A DNA stretch of 64,000 nucleotides from WTJY01 sp045105475 (GCA_045105475.1 JBGCDP010000063.1:1-64000), one strand, 5' to 3'. Positions 1-9,203 are shown, counted from the first letter of the stretch. Numbers and translations are program-made. The notes: generated by a model not told the origin, from the letters alone.

Positions 1-168
1 CCTCAATTTAAAAGTTATTTCCCAACCGTCTGACAAGCGTGTTAAAATTAATCCTGTGCAAAAGCCCCCCAACCCACCTCTTTATAAATAAATTCCAACC
101 ATTTCACCTGCTCCTGTCCGAATTTTCCGGAGGAAATAAAGGTAAACAAGCTTTTCATAGAGGATCGT

Positions 169-1389
169 ATGAACAAAAAAACAGTTGAAGATATCGATGT
201 AAGCGGCAAAAAAGTGCTCGTACGGGTCGATTTTAATGTGCCATTGAGCAGCAGAGACTCCGAAGACAAAAACATTGTCGTGACGGATGACACCCGCATG
301 ATGGCGGCGATGCCGACCCTCACCCATTTGCTCGACAATGGGGCCGCACTGATTCTATGCTCGCACCTTGGCCGGCCGAAATCACCGGCCGATAGTCACC
401 TGCGTATGGACCCGGTTGCGACGCATTTGGCGAAACTACTCGGCCGCCCCGTCACCAAACTCGATGAAGTTGTGGGTGAACGTGTCACTGCCGCCGTCGC
501 CAACATGTCGGCCGGAGACGTGATCTTGCTCGAAAACACCCGCTTCGAGCCAGGCGAAAAGAAAAACGATCCCACTTTATCCCAAGCTTTAGCAGATTTG
601 GCTGACGTCTTTGTTGGCGATGCATTTGGCACAGCCCATCGCGCCCACGCTAGCACCGAAGGTGCCGCCAAAGCGATTCAAGCCAAAGGAGGATCGGCCG
701 TAGCCGGATTCCTACTTGGTAAAGAAATCGAAGCTTTGGGACGAGCCATTTCTAATCCACCCAAACCCTATGTCGCCATTATGGGCGGTGCGAAAATCTC
801 TGACAAAATTCAGGTCATCGACAATTTACTCGCCATCGCAGACCGGGTTCTGATCGGTGGTGGAATGGCCAACACCTTCCTCAAAGCGCAAGGGTTAGAA
901 ATAGGGAAATCACTGTGCGAAGATGATGCGATTCCCCAAGCCAAACTCTTGCTTGAGCAATTTGGCGCTCAGATATTCCTCCCGACTGACGTACGTGTGG
1001 CCGATAAATTCGGGGCCGATGCCAACTACAAAGACGTGCCGGTCAGTGAAATTCCAGAAGACATGATGGCGCTCGACATCGGTCCAGACACGATCAAAGC
1101 GTTTGAACAGCTTTTGTCAGATGCGAAATTAGTGATCTGGAACGGGCCGATGGGTGTGACCGAATTTGCCCCATTCGCCAACGGAACCGAAGGGATTGGC
1201 AAAATGCTGGCCCAACAGGTTGAAAGTGGCACCGAAGTGATCATCGGCGGTGGTGACTCGGCCGCAGCCGTCAAGAAGCTCGGCTTGGCCGACAAGATGT
1301 CACACGTCAGCACCGGCGGTGGCGCATCGCTCGAACTGCTAGAAGGCAAACAGCTGCCAGGCATTGTTGTCCTCGACGACCGAGCTTAA
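169..1389 (+). CDS. pgk: Phosphoglycerate kinase
   Basis: Cytoplasmic glycolytic enzyme that transfers phosphate between 1,3-bisphosphoglycerate and ADP. At 406 aa it has the usual bacterial length. Visible family motifs are the N-terminal substrate motif VLVRVDFNVPL, the early GRPK segment, MGGAKISDKI and GGGMANTFL in the middle, the hinge and nucleotide region WNGPMGVTEF, and the C-terminal GGGDSAAA and STGGGASLE signatures. The ATG at 169 is preceded by a short AGAGG ribosome site. The gene appears monocistronic, because a strong hairpin terminator follows about 20 bp after the stop. Five CGGCCG words lie in its first half. Confidence 0.97.
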   Translation: MNKKTVEDIDVSGKKVLVRVDFNVPLSSRDSEDKNIVVTDDTRMMAAMPTLTHLLDNGAALILCSHLGRPKSPADSHLRMDPVATHLAKLLGRPVTKLDEVVGERVTAAVANMSAGDVILLENTRFEPGEKKNDPTLSQALADLADVFVGDAFGTAHRAHASTEGAAKAIQAKGGSAVAGFLLGKEIEALGRAISNPPKPYVAIMGGAKISDKIQVIDNLLAIADRVLIGGGMANTFLKAQGLEIGKSLCEDDAIPQAKLLLEQFGAQIFLPTDVRVADKFGADANYKDVPVSEIPEDMMALDIGPDTIKAFEQLLSDAKLVIWNGPMGVTEFAPFANGTEGIGKMLAQQVESGTEVIIGGGDSAAAVKKLGLADKMSHVSTGGGASLELLEGKQLPGIVVLDDRA

Positions 1390-1409
1390 TCTAAAACAAG
1401 TAAGTAGCC

Positions 1410-1448
1410 AGACCTGTCAGACCTTAAAAACCTGGCGGGTCTTTTTTA
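1410..1448 (+). terminator. Rho-independent terminator of pgk
   Basis: An 11-bp stem (1410-1420 with 1432-1442, including two G-U pairs in RNA) with an 11-nt loop runs straight into a T6 tract. Confidence 0.85.
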
Positions 1449-1523
1449 TTCCCTTAATGCCACTTAGATGCCATTCGCCTCTTTTGGGCTGAAAACATAA
1501 AATCGAGCCTTCAGAAACTCTCT

Positions 1524-1569
1524 GGTGATCGAAAACAATAATTTATTTTTTTAAAATTACGCGATCACC
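1524..1569 (+). promoter_or_regulatory. Inverted repeat upstream of DUF3048 gene
   Basis: GGTGATCG at 1524-1531 is exactly mirrored by CGATCACC at 1562-1569. The arms flank 30 bp of A/T-rich sequence and end 22 bp before the start codon. The layout could suit an operator or an mRNA leader hairpin. No known regulator is recognised. Confidence 0.4.
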
Positions 1570-1591
1570 CTACGAGCACACAGGAAAAACT

Positions 1592-2845
1592 ATGGAAAAC
1601 AAATTTAAAACACTATTAGGCTTTAGCCTATTTGGACTTATGCTGTTTCTCGTTGCATGTGGCAGCGAACCTCAGGCGATTGAGCCGGTCGTTGAAGAAG
1701 CGGTCTCAACATCTGTTCCGGCCGCGACAATCACAGTCACACTGCCCCCCACACCCACAACGCCTCCCACACTCCCACCACCACCCGTTGTTGAAGTGGA
1801 GCAAGCGGTTCCAACCGCGATCCCAACCGATCCGCCACCGCCAACTGAAAGTGCAGACACCGTACCCGCTTTATCGGGATTGGTTCTCGCCTCACCAGAA
1901 GATTTTGGCGACAACCGCAACCCGCTTACCGGCGAAGAGGTTGATCCATCTCGCTTACAACGTCGGCCGCTGGCGGTAAAAATTTCAAATTCGCCACCGC
2001 TATACGTCCGGCCGCAGTCGGGCCTAAACGATGCCGACCTCGTCTTTGAACACATTACAGAAGGTAGCCTCACCCGCTTAACCATGATCGTGTACGGGGA
2101 TAATCCTGAAAAAATGGGGCCGATTCGCAGTGCCCGACTTATCGATGTCGAGCTACCCGCCATGTATGATGCAGCCCTCGTCTACTCAGGTGCCAGCACC
2201 GGCGTGAACAATAAACTTTTCGCATCAGATTTTTCTGAGCGCATTTTAGGTGCTGGCAACATCGGCTACTATCGCACCGGCGAAAACAAACCAACAGAAC
2301 ACACGCTTTACGGAAACCCGGTGGGGTTGCGCGAAGCGTTAGACAGCAAAGGGGAAAATCGTGCCCCATCATTTGGCAAACGGATGTCATTCTCAAGCGA
2401 GGCTCCTCCCGGAGGGTCTTCTGCGAGCCAAATTTCGCTTAACTTTATTTGGGAAAATGTCACGTGGACCTATGATGCAGCGACCAATCGTTACTATCGA
2501 TATGCGGCCGGAGTGCCGCACAATGACGGCAACACAAATCAACAGGTTAGTACAACCAACATCGTAGTCCCATTCATCAATCATGTTGATGACCCCAATA
2601 TCTGTGAAGAGATTCGGAACAACGCCTGTCATTTGCTTTCGGTTGAAATCCAGCTCTGGGGCAGTGGTAGCGTAGCTATCTTCAGAGATGGACAACGTTA
2701 TGACGGTACTTGGAAGCGTGAGGCACGGAACGATATGCTTACGTTTTATGATGAATCAGGCACTCAAATCCCACTTCAAATCGGAAACAGCTGGGTGGAG
2801 CTGATGTCAATTTGGTACAATGATCCACTTCAAGTGACCCCGTAA
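1592..2845 (+). CDS. DUF3048 (YerB-like) lipoprotein
   Basis: Exported lipoprotein of unknown biochemical function, 417 aa. The signal peptide ends in a lipobox with the lipidated Cys at residue 23 (LVAC). A low-complexity Thr/Pro/Val linker (about residues 30-95) follows. The DUF3048 N-terminal domain is recognised from the segments PLAVKISN, RPQSGLNDADLVFE and GPIRSARLIDVE. The C-terminal half matches the second DUF3048 domain in general form (FYDESG and a Trp-rich end). Bacillus YerB is the named homologue family, with no proven activity. An inverted repeat lies just upstream and a perfect terminator downstream, so the gene is probably transcribed alone. Confidence 0.88.
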   Translation: MENKFKTLLGFSLFGLMLFLVACGSEPQAIEPVVEEAVSTSVPAATITVTLPPTPTTPPTLPPPPVVEVEQAVPTAIPTDPPPPTESADTVPALSGLVLASPEDFGDNRNPLTGEEVDPSRLQRRPLAVKISNSPPLYVRPQSGLNDADLVFEHITEGSLTRLTMIVYGDNPEKMGPIRSARLIDVELPAMYDAALVYSGASTGVNNKLFASDFSERILGAGNIGYYRTGENKPTEHTLYGNPVGLREALDSKGENRAPSFGKRMSFSSEAPPGGSSASQISLNFIWENVTWTYDAATNRYYRYAAGVPHNDGNTNQQVSTTNIVVPFINHVDDPNICEEIRNNACHLLSVEIQLWGSGSVAIFRDGQRYDGTWKREARNDMLTFYDESGTQIPLQIGNSWVELMSIWYNDPLQVTP

Positions 2846-2866
2846 TTAACGAACCGACTTGTCTAT

Positions 2867-2906
2867 AAAAGAGGGCGATTTGATCTAATCAAATCGCCCT
2901 CTTTTT
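2867..2906. terminator. Strong bidirectional hairpin terminator
   Basis: A perfect 13-bp stem (2871-2883 with 2889-2901) and 5-nt loop has an A tract on the left and T5 on the right. It ends the DUF3048 transcript. Confidence 0.9.
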
Positions 2907-3086
2907 GTTTCAATTGCATCAGACACAAGGGGATAAATAACCCAAAACGGAGGGGGTACTAATAGTCTAGAATGACATACTAGTCAGTGATTTCTTGGCC
3001 CACTTCTGCCTATAATCAATCTGTTCAGATCAAAATATAATGCTCAGCTAAATCAAACTGTAGCTGTGATTAAACAGGATGTTATT

Positions 3087-4661
3087 TTGGGTATCTTTAG
3101 TTCAAAACAACCAAAAGCCAATAGTCGACCACAAAATCCAAACGAAAGTAAACAAGCAAAAGGTGGGCAGCTCATTCCAGGTGAAGATTCTGCATTCTCA
3201 GCTGCGGCCGCACAATCAAAAGGCAGTAGTGAGAAAGAAAAAGCTGCGGCCGAAAAAGCTCGCATGGCAGAGCTGGCTGAAGCAAAAATAAGAGAAGCTA
3301 ATCCACTGCTACTCGACATTGAACCTGAGCCGGATAATGTCCCGCGCCAACGTGGATGGATACCGGAGCCGCGGCAGTCTCAGCTTGCGCTGGAAGTTCA
3401 AGTCGCTGACATGCTGCGTAAAAAAGTTTTAGCCCCTGACCTATCACTGGATGATCCGCTCGAGCGAACTGAAGCACTTGAAGAAAAAGCGCTAAGTGCG
3501 ATCGCTCACTTAATCGATAACGGACGCATCACCCCACCAGAAGGGGAAGAGGCTCAGGAAGAGTTTTTTAGCAATATCTTAGATGAGGCGTTTGGGTTAG
3601 GGCCGCTTGAAAAGTTTGTACGCTCAGATGATATTTCTGAGATCATGGTGAATGGCCCCTACGTTATTTTTATTGAGATGAACGGCCGTTTGTATGAGTC
3701 AGGTCATAAGTTTTTGGACGACGACCACACAGAGCGAGTCATCAAGCGCATTGTGAGTCCTCTCGGCCGATTGGCTGATTCTGAAAATCCGCTGGTTGAT
3801 GCACGCTTGGCAGATGGGTCTCGTTTTAATGCAGTTATGCGGCCAGTAGCGATTGATGGCCCTAGCATGAGCATCCGTAAATTTGCTAAAAACCGACTGG
3901 ATATCAGCAACCTCATCGATTTCAAAGCGATGACGCCTGACATGGCCTACTTTTTAGAAGCCATCGTCGTTGGTCGTCAAAATATCGTTGTCTCCGGCGG
4001 AACTGGCTCCGGTAAAACAACACTCATCAACTGTCTATCAGGTTTTATTCCTGATCACGAAAGAACTGTCACCATCGAAGACGCAGCAGAGCTTCAGTTT
4101 TCTCAACGAAACGTTGTTCGATTAGAAACTAAAAAGCCGACACCACAAACACCTCGGGAGGTCAGCATCCGTGATTGCGTTAAAAACGCACTGCGTATGC
4201 GACCAGAGCGTATCGTCGTAGGGGAATGTAGAGGGGGGGAGACGCTGGATATGCTGCAAGCGATGAACACGGGGCATGACGGCAGTATGACAACTGTGCA
4301 TGCGAACGACCCACGCTCCTGTTTGTCTCGCTTGGAAACTCTTGTCCTGATGTCTGGTGAAGAACTACCGTTGCCCATTGTCCGTAAGCAAATTGCAGGG
4401 TCAGTCAATTTTATCATTCAGGCCTCACGCCTACGTGACGGCAGCCGTAAAATTACCCACATCACCGAAATCACAGGGATGGAAGGGGATACAGTGACCC
4501 TCAATGACATTTTCACTTTTAATGATGATGGGGACACACCAGATGGCAAGGTAAAAGGAGAGCATGCCTCGACAGGCCAACGGCCGTATTGTGAAGCGAC
4601 CCTCAAACAGTATGGCTACCATTTGCCATCTTCGCTATTTATGAAGGCACGCAGAAAATAA
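3087..4661 (+). CDS. CpaF/TadA-type secretion ATPase, orphan
   Basis: Hexameric ATPase of the type II/IV secretion (Tad pilus) superfamily. An N-terminal charged, Ala/Lys/Glu-rich tail (about 100 aa) precedes the CpaF core. The core shows the Walker A motif GGTGSGKTT (encoded near 3997-4020), an Asp box with TIEDAAEL, the Walker B-type segment RIVVGECRGGE and the His box TTVHANDPRS. The open frame also allows a GTG at 3066. I chose TTG 3087 because AGG at 3076-3078 sits 7 nt upstream and the protein then begins MGIFSSK; the GTG has no ribosome site. No TadB/TadC, pilin or peptidase genes follow, so it is an orphan here. It could power a pilus encoded elsewhere. Confidence 0.9.
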   Translation: MGIFSSKQPKANSRPQNPNESKQAKGGQLIPGEDSAFSAAAAQSKGSSEKEKAAAEKARMAELAEAKIREANPLLLDIEPEPDNVPRQRGWIPEPRQSQLALEVQVADMLRKKVLAPDLSLDDPLERTEALEEKALSAIAHLIDNGRITPPEGEEAQEEFFSNILDEAFGLGPLEKFVRSDDISEIMVNGPYVIFIEMNGRLYESGHKFLDDDHTERVIKRIVSPLGRLADSENPLVDARLADGSRFNAVMRPVAIDGPSMSIRKFAKNRLDISNLIDFKAMTPDMAYFLEAIVVGRQNIVVSGGTGSGKTTLINCLSGFIPDHERTVTIEDAAELQFSQRNVVRLETKKPTPQTPREVSIRDCVKNALRMRPERIVVGECRGGETLDMLQAMNTGHDGSMTTVHANDPRSCLSRLETLVLMSGEELPLPIVRKQIAGSVNFIIQASRLRDGSRKITHITEITGMEGDTVTLNDIFTFNDDGDTPDGKVKGEHASTGQRPYCEATLKQYGYHLPSSLFMKARRK

Positions 4662-4720
4662 GAGTCATGCACTCAATGTCTATTTAATTACTAGTTTTGA
4701 AGAGAGAATAGGCAGTATCC

Positions 4721-4812
4721 CTATAAAAAACTTGAGGCGACCAAATGGTCGCCTCAAAACCCCACTACTTCCCATGAGTCACGCTAAAGCGCAAACTCAA
4801 TTAAAAGTATAG
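4721..4812. repeat. 92-bp direct repeat, copy 1
   Basis: This 92-bp segment is repeated at 5099-5190 with only two substitutions. It contains a 9-bp stem hairpin (4734-4742 with 4747-4755, loop AAAT). Read on the minus strand, the hairpin is followed by T6, so it is a terminator-shaped element. The copies flank 286 bp with no credible gene. A tail of AGAAAATAAGAGT occurs both at the 3' end of the cpaF-like gene and right after copy 2, suggesting that the duplication event was larger. Confidence 0.9.
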
Positions 4813-4964
4813 TGGATCACAATTAACGTGTAACCTGGCAAGGGTGTAGATAATCGGCCGGATGAGCTTGTGTAAATTGTACAGTTCCATCAAATCCCTC
4901 ATTTACCTGCAAACAGCTATAAATTCGTCTCGTAACAGCCAAAATAGAATCACAAAGAGAACAC

Positions 4965-4990
4965 AACAGTATAATCTTTATTATACTGTT
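4965..4990. repeat. Perfect 10-bp inverted repeat in gap
   Basis: AACAGTATAA at 4965-4974 and TTATACTGTT at 4981-4990 are separated by 6 bp, in the middle of the region bounded by the two 92-bp repeats. It is A/T-rich and could be an operator, a small terminator-like hairpin or the end of a decayed element. The rest of the 4662-5287 gap shows no supported gene. Confidence 0.6.
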
Positions 4991-5098
4991 ACATCTTCAG
5001 CGTCAACCTAAAAGGGTCAAGGCAACACTTGCAAGCAGTGTCAGAAAAAAAATAGTAGCTATATAGTTTGTTTTATTTTGAGATTTTTGATGTTGGCT

Positions 5099-5190
5099 CT
5101 ATAAAAAACTTGAGACGACCAAATGGTCGCCTCAAAACCCCACTACTTCCCATGAGTCACGCTAAAGCGCAAACTCAATTAGAAGTATAG
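5099..5190. repeat. 92-bp direct repeat, copy 2
   Basis: Second copy of the 4721-4812 element, 90 of 92 bases identical. The G-to-A change at 5115 breaks one base pair of the plus-strand hairpin. On the minus-strand RNA it becomes a tolerated G-U pair, which fits selection for the minus-sense hairpin. Confidence 0.9.
5101..5133 (-). terminator. Terminator for the PucR-like gene
   Basis: Minus-strand hairpin (5125-5133 with 5112-5120, 4-nt loop) followed by T6. It lies about 155 bp past the stop of the 5288-6922 gene. Confidence 0.7.
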
Positions 5191-5287
5191 AGAAAATAAG
5201 AGTTTTTTCCTATCGGCAGATTGCCACAAAGTTTACTAAACCCTTTGGCTAGATTAGCCAGGGGGAATTCCCTACCCAAGCTTAAAT

Positions 5288-6922
5288 TTACTTGTCTGCC
5301 CGGAGCTGCCATAGCTTCAAAGCTAAATGCAGCGCCAAGCGCATATCCGCCTGATCTAGATCATGAAGGGTCAAATCACGAATACGCTCTAAACGATACA
5401 AAAGTGTGTTGCGGTGAATAAAAAGAGATTCGGCCGTTTGGCTAATGTTGGCATGGTGCTCAAAGTATGCAGCGATGGTATTAACCAAATTGCTTCGATG
5501 GCGTTCATCATACTCAGCTAATGGGCCGATAATCCGGCTAGAAAACTCATGCACGGTGGGATTATCATCCAGCTGTGTCAACAGCTGATATACACCCAAG
5601 CTATCGTACTCAACCAGCTTCTTGATTCCCAAGCGATGACCAAGTTTCATCGCTTGCACAGCATGCTGATAAATCAATGGCCAATCGTTCAAAGATTCGG
5701 CCGGGCCAGCTAATCCACTGAGCAACACAACCTCACGATTTTCGATTTCGAGATATTCACGCAAGCGACGTTCTAACTCTCGTGCGCTGCCCATATCGTC
5801 TTCATTCCGTAATCCCTGAAAAAGAGTTACGGTTGAACCGCCATAAATATGCACCAATGCCGGCCGATTGTGGCTTGAAAGCACCCAAGTAATCGCAGTT
5901 TCAAGATGCCGGATAGAGTTTTCTTGTTCGCTATTCCAACTAAAAGTCAACACAGCATGCGGTTGGTCTGTATCATGGTCAAGCCGCATTTTTAGCCGCT
6001 CAACCTCACTACGATCAAATGTACCGGCCAGAATGCCCTCAAGAAAGTCTCCACGTAATTCCTTTTTCGCTTCACTAACCGCTTTGGCTTTTGCCATTTC
6101 TAAGGCACAAGCCGCCGCACCATGTTCGGTGGTCAGTTTGTCGAGCATATCAAGCTCATCGGCAGGGCCAATGATTGATAGATAACCTCGTGCACGATCG
6201 CCTGAAATGATTGGGTTAAGCAGCCGGCCGATATTTTCAACAGGCAACAACTGCTGCCAATGACTTTGCTGGGTACGAGCGGCCGCCTTACGGTTGCGCA
6301 ATACAGGGGGTAAATCTTCCCGCTTTAACAAAGCTTCTTTCAGCTGGTCCAGATCAATCTGATTATTTTCCGGCACGCTAATCGCTTGGATTTCCAATCG
6401 TTTATCTTGCACTGCAACAATTTTGCTCGTCACCCGCGACATCAAATCTGTCATGGCTTGAAGACCTTGCTCCTCGCGCGACATCTCTGACAATTGACGA
6501 TAAAGCTGCATACCCCGTTCTGTCAACTGTGCCTGACGGTCCAGCAATAGTGAAGAAACCGCTTTTAGAACATCCCGCATTGGTAGATCATCAGTGATAA
6601 TCAAAAGAGGAAGTTCGATATTACTCGACTCAGTTTGAATGACCGTTTCAACATCTTGAAAAAGGATTACGCCTGCAACAGCTAAGGCCCCCATCGTTTG
6701 TAGCCCACTCAAAAGTTCAGATGTTGTTGCGTTTGCTTGCAGAGTCGCAGGAATAATGACTAAGTCACCTAGTTGGACCTGTTCTCGAATTCCGATCCAG
6801 TCGGTTAGTACAACAACCCAATTGATCACGCGTGATTGGTGATCTGCACTCCCTGTCGTTATGGTATTCATCGGAAGTGCCAGCTTTTGGACATCCGATA
6901 GTGTTACTTGTCCCTGATCCAT
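5288..6922 (-). CDS. PucR/CdaR-family transcriptional regulator
   Basis: Cytoplasmic DNA-binding regulator, 544 aa. The N-terminal ~130 aa fit the PucR ligand domain (start LSDVQKLALP, then GDLVIIPATL). The middle is a GAF-like region followed by the CdaR GGDEF-like fold. The last ~60 aa form the PucR-type helix-turn-helix (ISQTAESLFIHRNTLLYRLE) that ends the family. Family members sense small metabolites such as purines, carbohydrate acids or amino acids, but no catabolic operon adjoins this gene and the ligand is unknown. It heads a minus-strand regulatory block without overlapping its neighbours. A repeat-borne hairpin terminator lies downstream. Confidence 0.88.
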   Translation of the reverse strand: MDQGQVTLSDVQKLALPMNTITTGSADHQSRVINWVVVLTDWIGIREQVQLGDLVIIPATLQANATTSELLSGLQTMGALAVAGVILFQDVETVIQTESSNIELPLLIITDDLPMRDVLKAVSSLLLDRQAQLTERGMQLYRQLSEMSREEQGLQAMTDLMSRVTSKIVAVQDKRLEIQAISVPENNQIDLDQLKEALLKREDLPPVLRNRKAAARTQQSHWQQLLPVENIGRLLNPIISGDRARGYLSIIGPADELDMLDKLTTEHGAAACALEMAKAKAVSEAKKELRGDFLEGILAGTFDRSEVERLKMRLDHDTDQPHAVLTFSWNSEQENSIRHLETAITWVLSSHNRPALVHIYGGSTVTLFQGLRNEDDMGSARELERRLREYLEIENREVVLLSGLAGPAESLNDWPLIYQHAVQAMKLGHRLGIKKLVEYDSLGVYQLLTQLDDNPTVHEFSSRIIGPLAEYDERHRSNLVNTIAAYFEHHANISQTAESLFIHRNTLLYRLERIRDLTLHDLDQADMRLALHLALKLWQLRADK

Positions 6923-7011
6923 TTATCGTTCCGTGTTAGTGGTTAGTTAAAGAGTAGCTTCATGCGCGCTTACTTTATAGCGACTCTGTTCTCAGAATGC
7001 ACTATTTCTAG

Positions 7012-9084
7012 CTAAAGCGTTAATCTAATAGGAAGCCTGACAAGGAAGGTTGCACCTTCACCGGGGGAGCTAGTCAGTTCGATTGTGCCGCCGTGCTGAT
7101 CAACAATTCGCAAACACGTTGCTAACCCAAGCCCTGTTCCAGCACCGGGATCTTTTGTCGTGTAAAACGGCTCGAAAATATGCGTTGTTTGAGCGCTTGA
7201 GATACCGGGTCCATTATCAACAATGACGACTTCAACATATTCGTCATCATCTTGGGCCTGTCGGGTAATCACTTCGAGCTGTGGTTTTTTAACCCCAGCA
7301 TCGCGCATCGCATCACGAGCATTGATCATCAAGTTGATCCAGACACTTTTAATATGTTCTGGACTCGCACCAATTCTAGGAAGTTCGGGGGAAAAGTTTC
7401 TTATTAATTCAACTTGAGCACTTTTCAATTGATATGATACCAGATTTACGGCCAACTGAATTGATTCGTTAAGATCGACTCTTTTAAAAGTGTATTGTTG
7501 CTCACGAGCAAAATCAAGCAGCCCCTTCACAACTGTTTGTGCGCGCTCCCCGCCCTGCAAAATAAGATCGGCCGATTCATAGTCCTCACTATCTTTGGGC
7601 AAAGTCATTTTCAGCATTTCAGCATTGGCAATTACAGCAACCAGCGGATTACTGATTTCATGAGCAACTCCGGCCGAAAGTTGCCCGATTGCAGCTAGCT
7701 TACCCGTTTGAATCAGCTGATCTTCTAAACGTTTTTCTTCAGTACGGTCTTGCCAAACAACAACTGTTTTCGCCTCGCTTGAATCTCTGCGGCTACTAGG
7801 TAATGGATAGGCGTTGATGTCCCACTCCCTTGGCAAATGATCTTCACCCCGCCAACGGTGCGACCAAACTGTAGGACCACCCCCATGAATCGTTTGGTGA
7901 GCTAAGCAATGTTCACAGGGTATTTCACGATTATAAAATGCTTCGAAACAGTGTCGGCCCGTTAGACTATCAGCGTCTGCTCCGATTTCGGTAGCACGTG
8001 CTCGGTTAACAGCGACCAGCTCCCAATTCTCATTTACCGTATAGATCGGATGCAAAATACCGTCAATAATCGCTTGCAGTGAGTTCCGGCTTTGCTGCAA
8101 GTTTTTAACTAGGTAAGCATTGTGAATTGTGTTGGCCAATGAGGTCGAAAATGATGCAGTGACATCAACGTCGAACTCTTTAAACTTGCCCCCAATTTTA
8201 TTAAATACTGCGATAACGCCCCAAGTTCCACCGCCGAGCACGACCGGCAAACTGAGAAGCGAGCGAACCTCTAATCCTGGAGGCGCGTCATGCTTAGCAT
8301 CAAACAACGCATGATTTTGTGGATCGTTTACCCGCATAACGGCTGGACGTGTGATAGTGTCGGCAATGATGCCACTGTTTAATGGAACTGGCGGAAAACT
8401 GACTTTCTGGCCAGATTCAAGTTTTTCTTCATCCACATCAAGATGGTGGCAGAGTAAAATCTCTTTGTCTTTAAGCTGCACAAATAGTGCGGCCGCCTCT
8501 ACATTTAAAATCTGGCGCAACCCTTGAGTTGCTAAACGATACGCTGCTCGCATATTAAATGTAGAAGAAAGTGCCTGCCCCACTCTGTTAAGCATTGCAA
8601 ACTGCTCACGCTGCTGCATCAGCTCTTTTTCAAGCCGCTGCGAGCGCAGCAAAGTTTGAGCACGCGCCAAAAGTTCGGCCGAATGAAACGGCTTTGTGAT
8701 GTAGTCATTTGCTCCGGCTGTCAGTGCGTCAATTTTTTGACTGCTATCATCAATAGCCGTTAGCATGATGACGCGAATATCCCGCAATTCGGCCGTAGGG
8801 TGCCCCCGAATCTGATGTAATACCTCAAGCCCGGTCATCCCTGGCATTAGCAAATCAAGCAAGACCAAATCCACTGCACCCCGATTAGGCACATTACCAA
8901 CAGATGCCTGAATCAAAAACTGCAGGGCTTCTTGCCCCGTTTCAACACCAGACGTGATGTAACCCTGCATCTCAAGGATCTGCATCAACGTTTCACGAAT
9001 ATCAGGCTGATCATCAACGACCAGCACATGAGCATCTTTTAAGTCAGGTAAAATTGTGTAGGGGTTTTTTACTTCAGGAGTCAT
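7012..9084 (-). CDS. REC-GAF-PAS hybrid histidine kinase
   Basis: Soluble sensor kinase of 690 aa. Its domain order is an N-terminal receiver (VLVVDDQPDIRE, LLDLLMPG with the phosphoacceptor Asp, and the TKPF lysine), GAF (about 160-330), PAS (about 335-440), HisKA (phospho-His in GVAHEISNPL) and HATPase (N box NLMINARDAM, DNGPGIS, GTGLGLATC). The PAS domain carries a Cys cluster (REIPCEHC) that could bind metal or sense redox state; this is inference. No membrane segment is seen. The receiver at the N terminus implies control by another kinase. The OmpR-type regulator directly upstream is a plausible partner, but a terminator separates the two genes. Confidence 0.92.
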   Translation of the reverse strand: MTPEVKNPYTILPDLKDAHVLVVDDQPDIRETLMQILEMQGYITSGVETGQEALQFLIQASVGNVPNRGAVDLVLLDLLMPGMTGLEVLHQIRGHPTAELRDIRVIMLTAIDDSSQKIDALTAGANDYITKPFHSAELLARAQTLLRSQRLEKELMQQREQFAMLNRVGQALSSTFNMRAAYRLATQGLRQILNVEAAALFVQLKDKEILLCHHLDVDEEKLESGQKVSFPPVPLNSGIIADTITRPAVMRVNDPQNHALFDAKHDAPPGLEVRSLLSLPVVLGGGTWGVIAVFNKIGGKFKEFDVDVTASFSTSLANTIHNAYLVKNLQQSRNSLQAIIDGILHPIYTVNENWELVAVNRARATEIGADADSLTGRHCFEAFYNREIPCEHCLAHQTIHGGGPTVWSHRWRGEDHLPREWDINAYPLPSSRRDSSEAKTVVVWQDRTEEKRLEDQLIQTGKLAAIGQLSAGVAHEISNPLVAVIANAEMLKMTLPKDSEDYESADLILQGGERAQTVVKGLLDFAREQQYTFKRVDLNESIQLAVNLVSYQLKSAQVELIRNFSPELPRIGASPEHIKSVWINLMINARDAMRDAGVKKPQLEVITRQAQDDDEYVEVVIVDNGPGISSAQTTHIFEPFYTTKDPGAGTGLGLATCLRIVDQHGGTIELTSSPGEGATFLVRLPIRLTL

Positions 9085-9156
9085 ACAAAAATTGACGATT
9101 TAGAGTTTCGGGTTAATTGGCTAAATATATCCAGAAATTTTTTTATTTTAAAACCA

Positions 9157-9203
9157 AAAAAGGGCGTGACCCAAACATAATGTTTGTCCACACCCTTATT
9201 TTT
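9157..9203 (-). terminator. Terminator between response regulator and kinase
   Basis: An imperfect dyad (GGGTGTGGACAAAC paired with GTTTGGGTCACGCCC across ATTAT) is followed on the minus strand by T6. It ends the 9238-9948 transcript. Confidence 0.75.

Noticed and set aside
1672..2163. 163-aa minus-strand ORF over the DUF3048 linker
   Set aside because: Gly/Val-rich mirror of a Thr/Pro linker.
4721..5190. Insertion sequence or MITE
   Set aside because: No transposase, and the 92-bp copies are direct rather than terminal inverted repeats. Target-site duplications are not seen.
5221..5421. 66-aa ORF in the repeat-bearing gap
   Set aside because: Mostly overlaps the 3' end of the PucR-like gene on the other strand; no ribosome site or recognisable motif.
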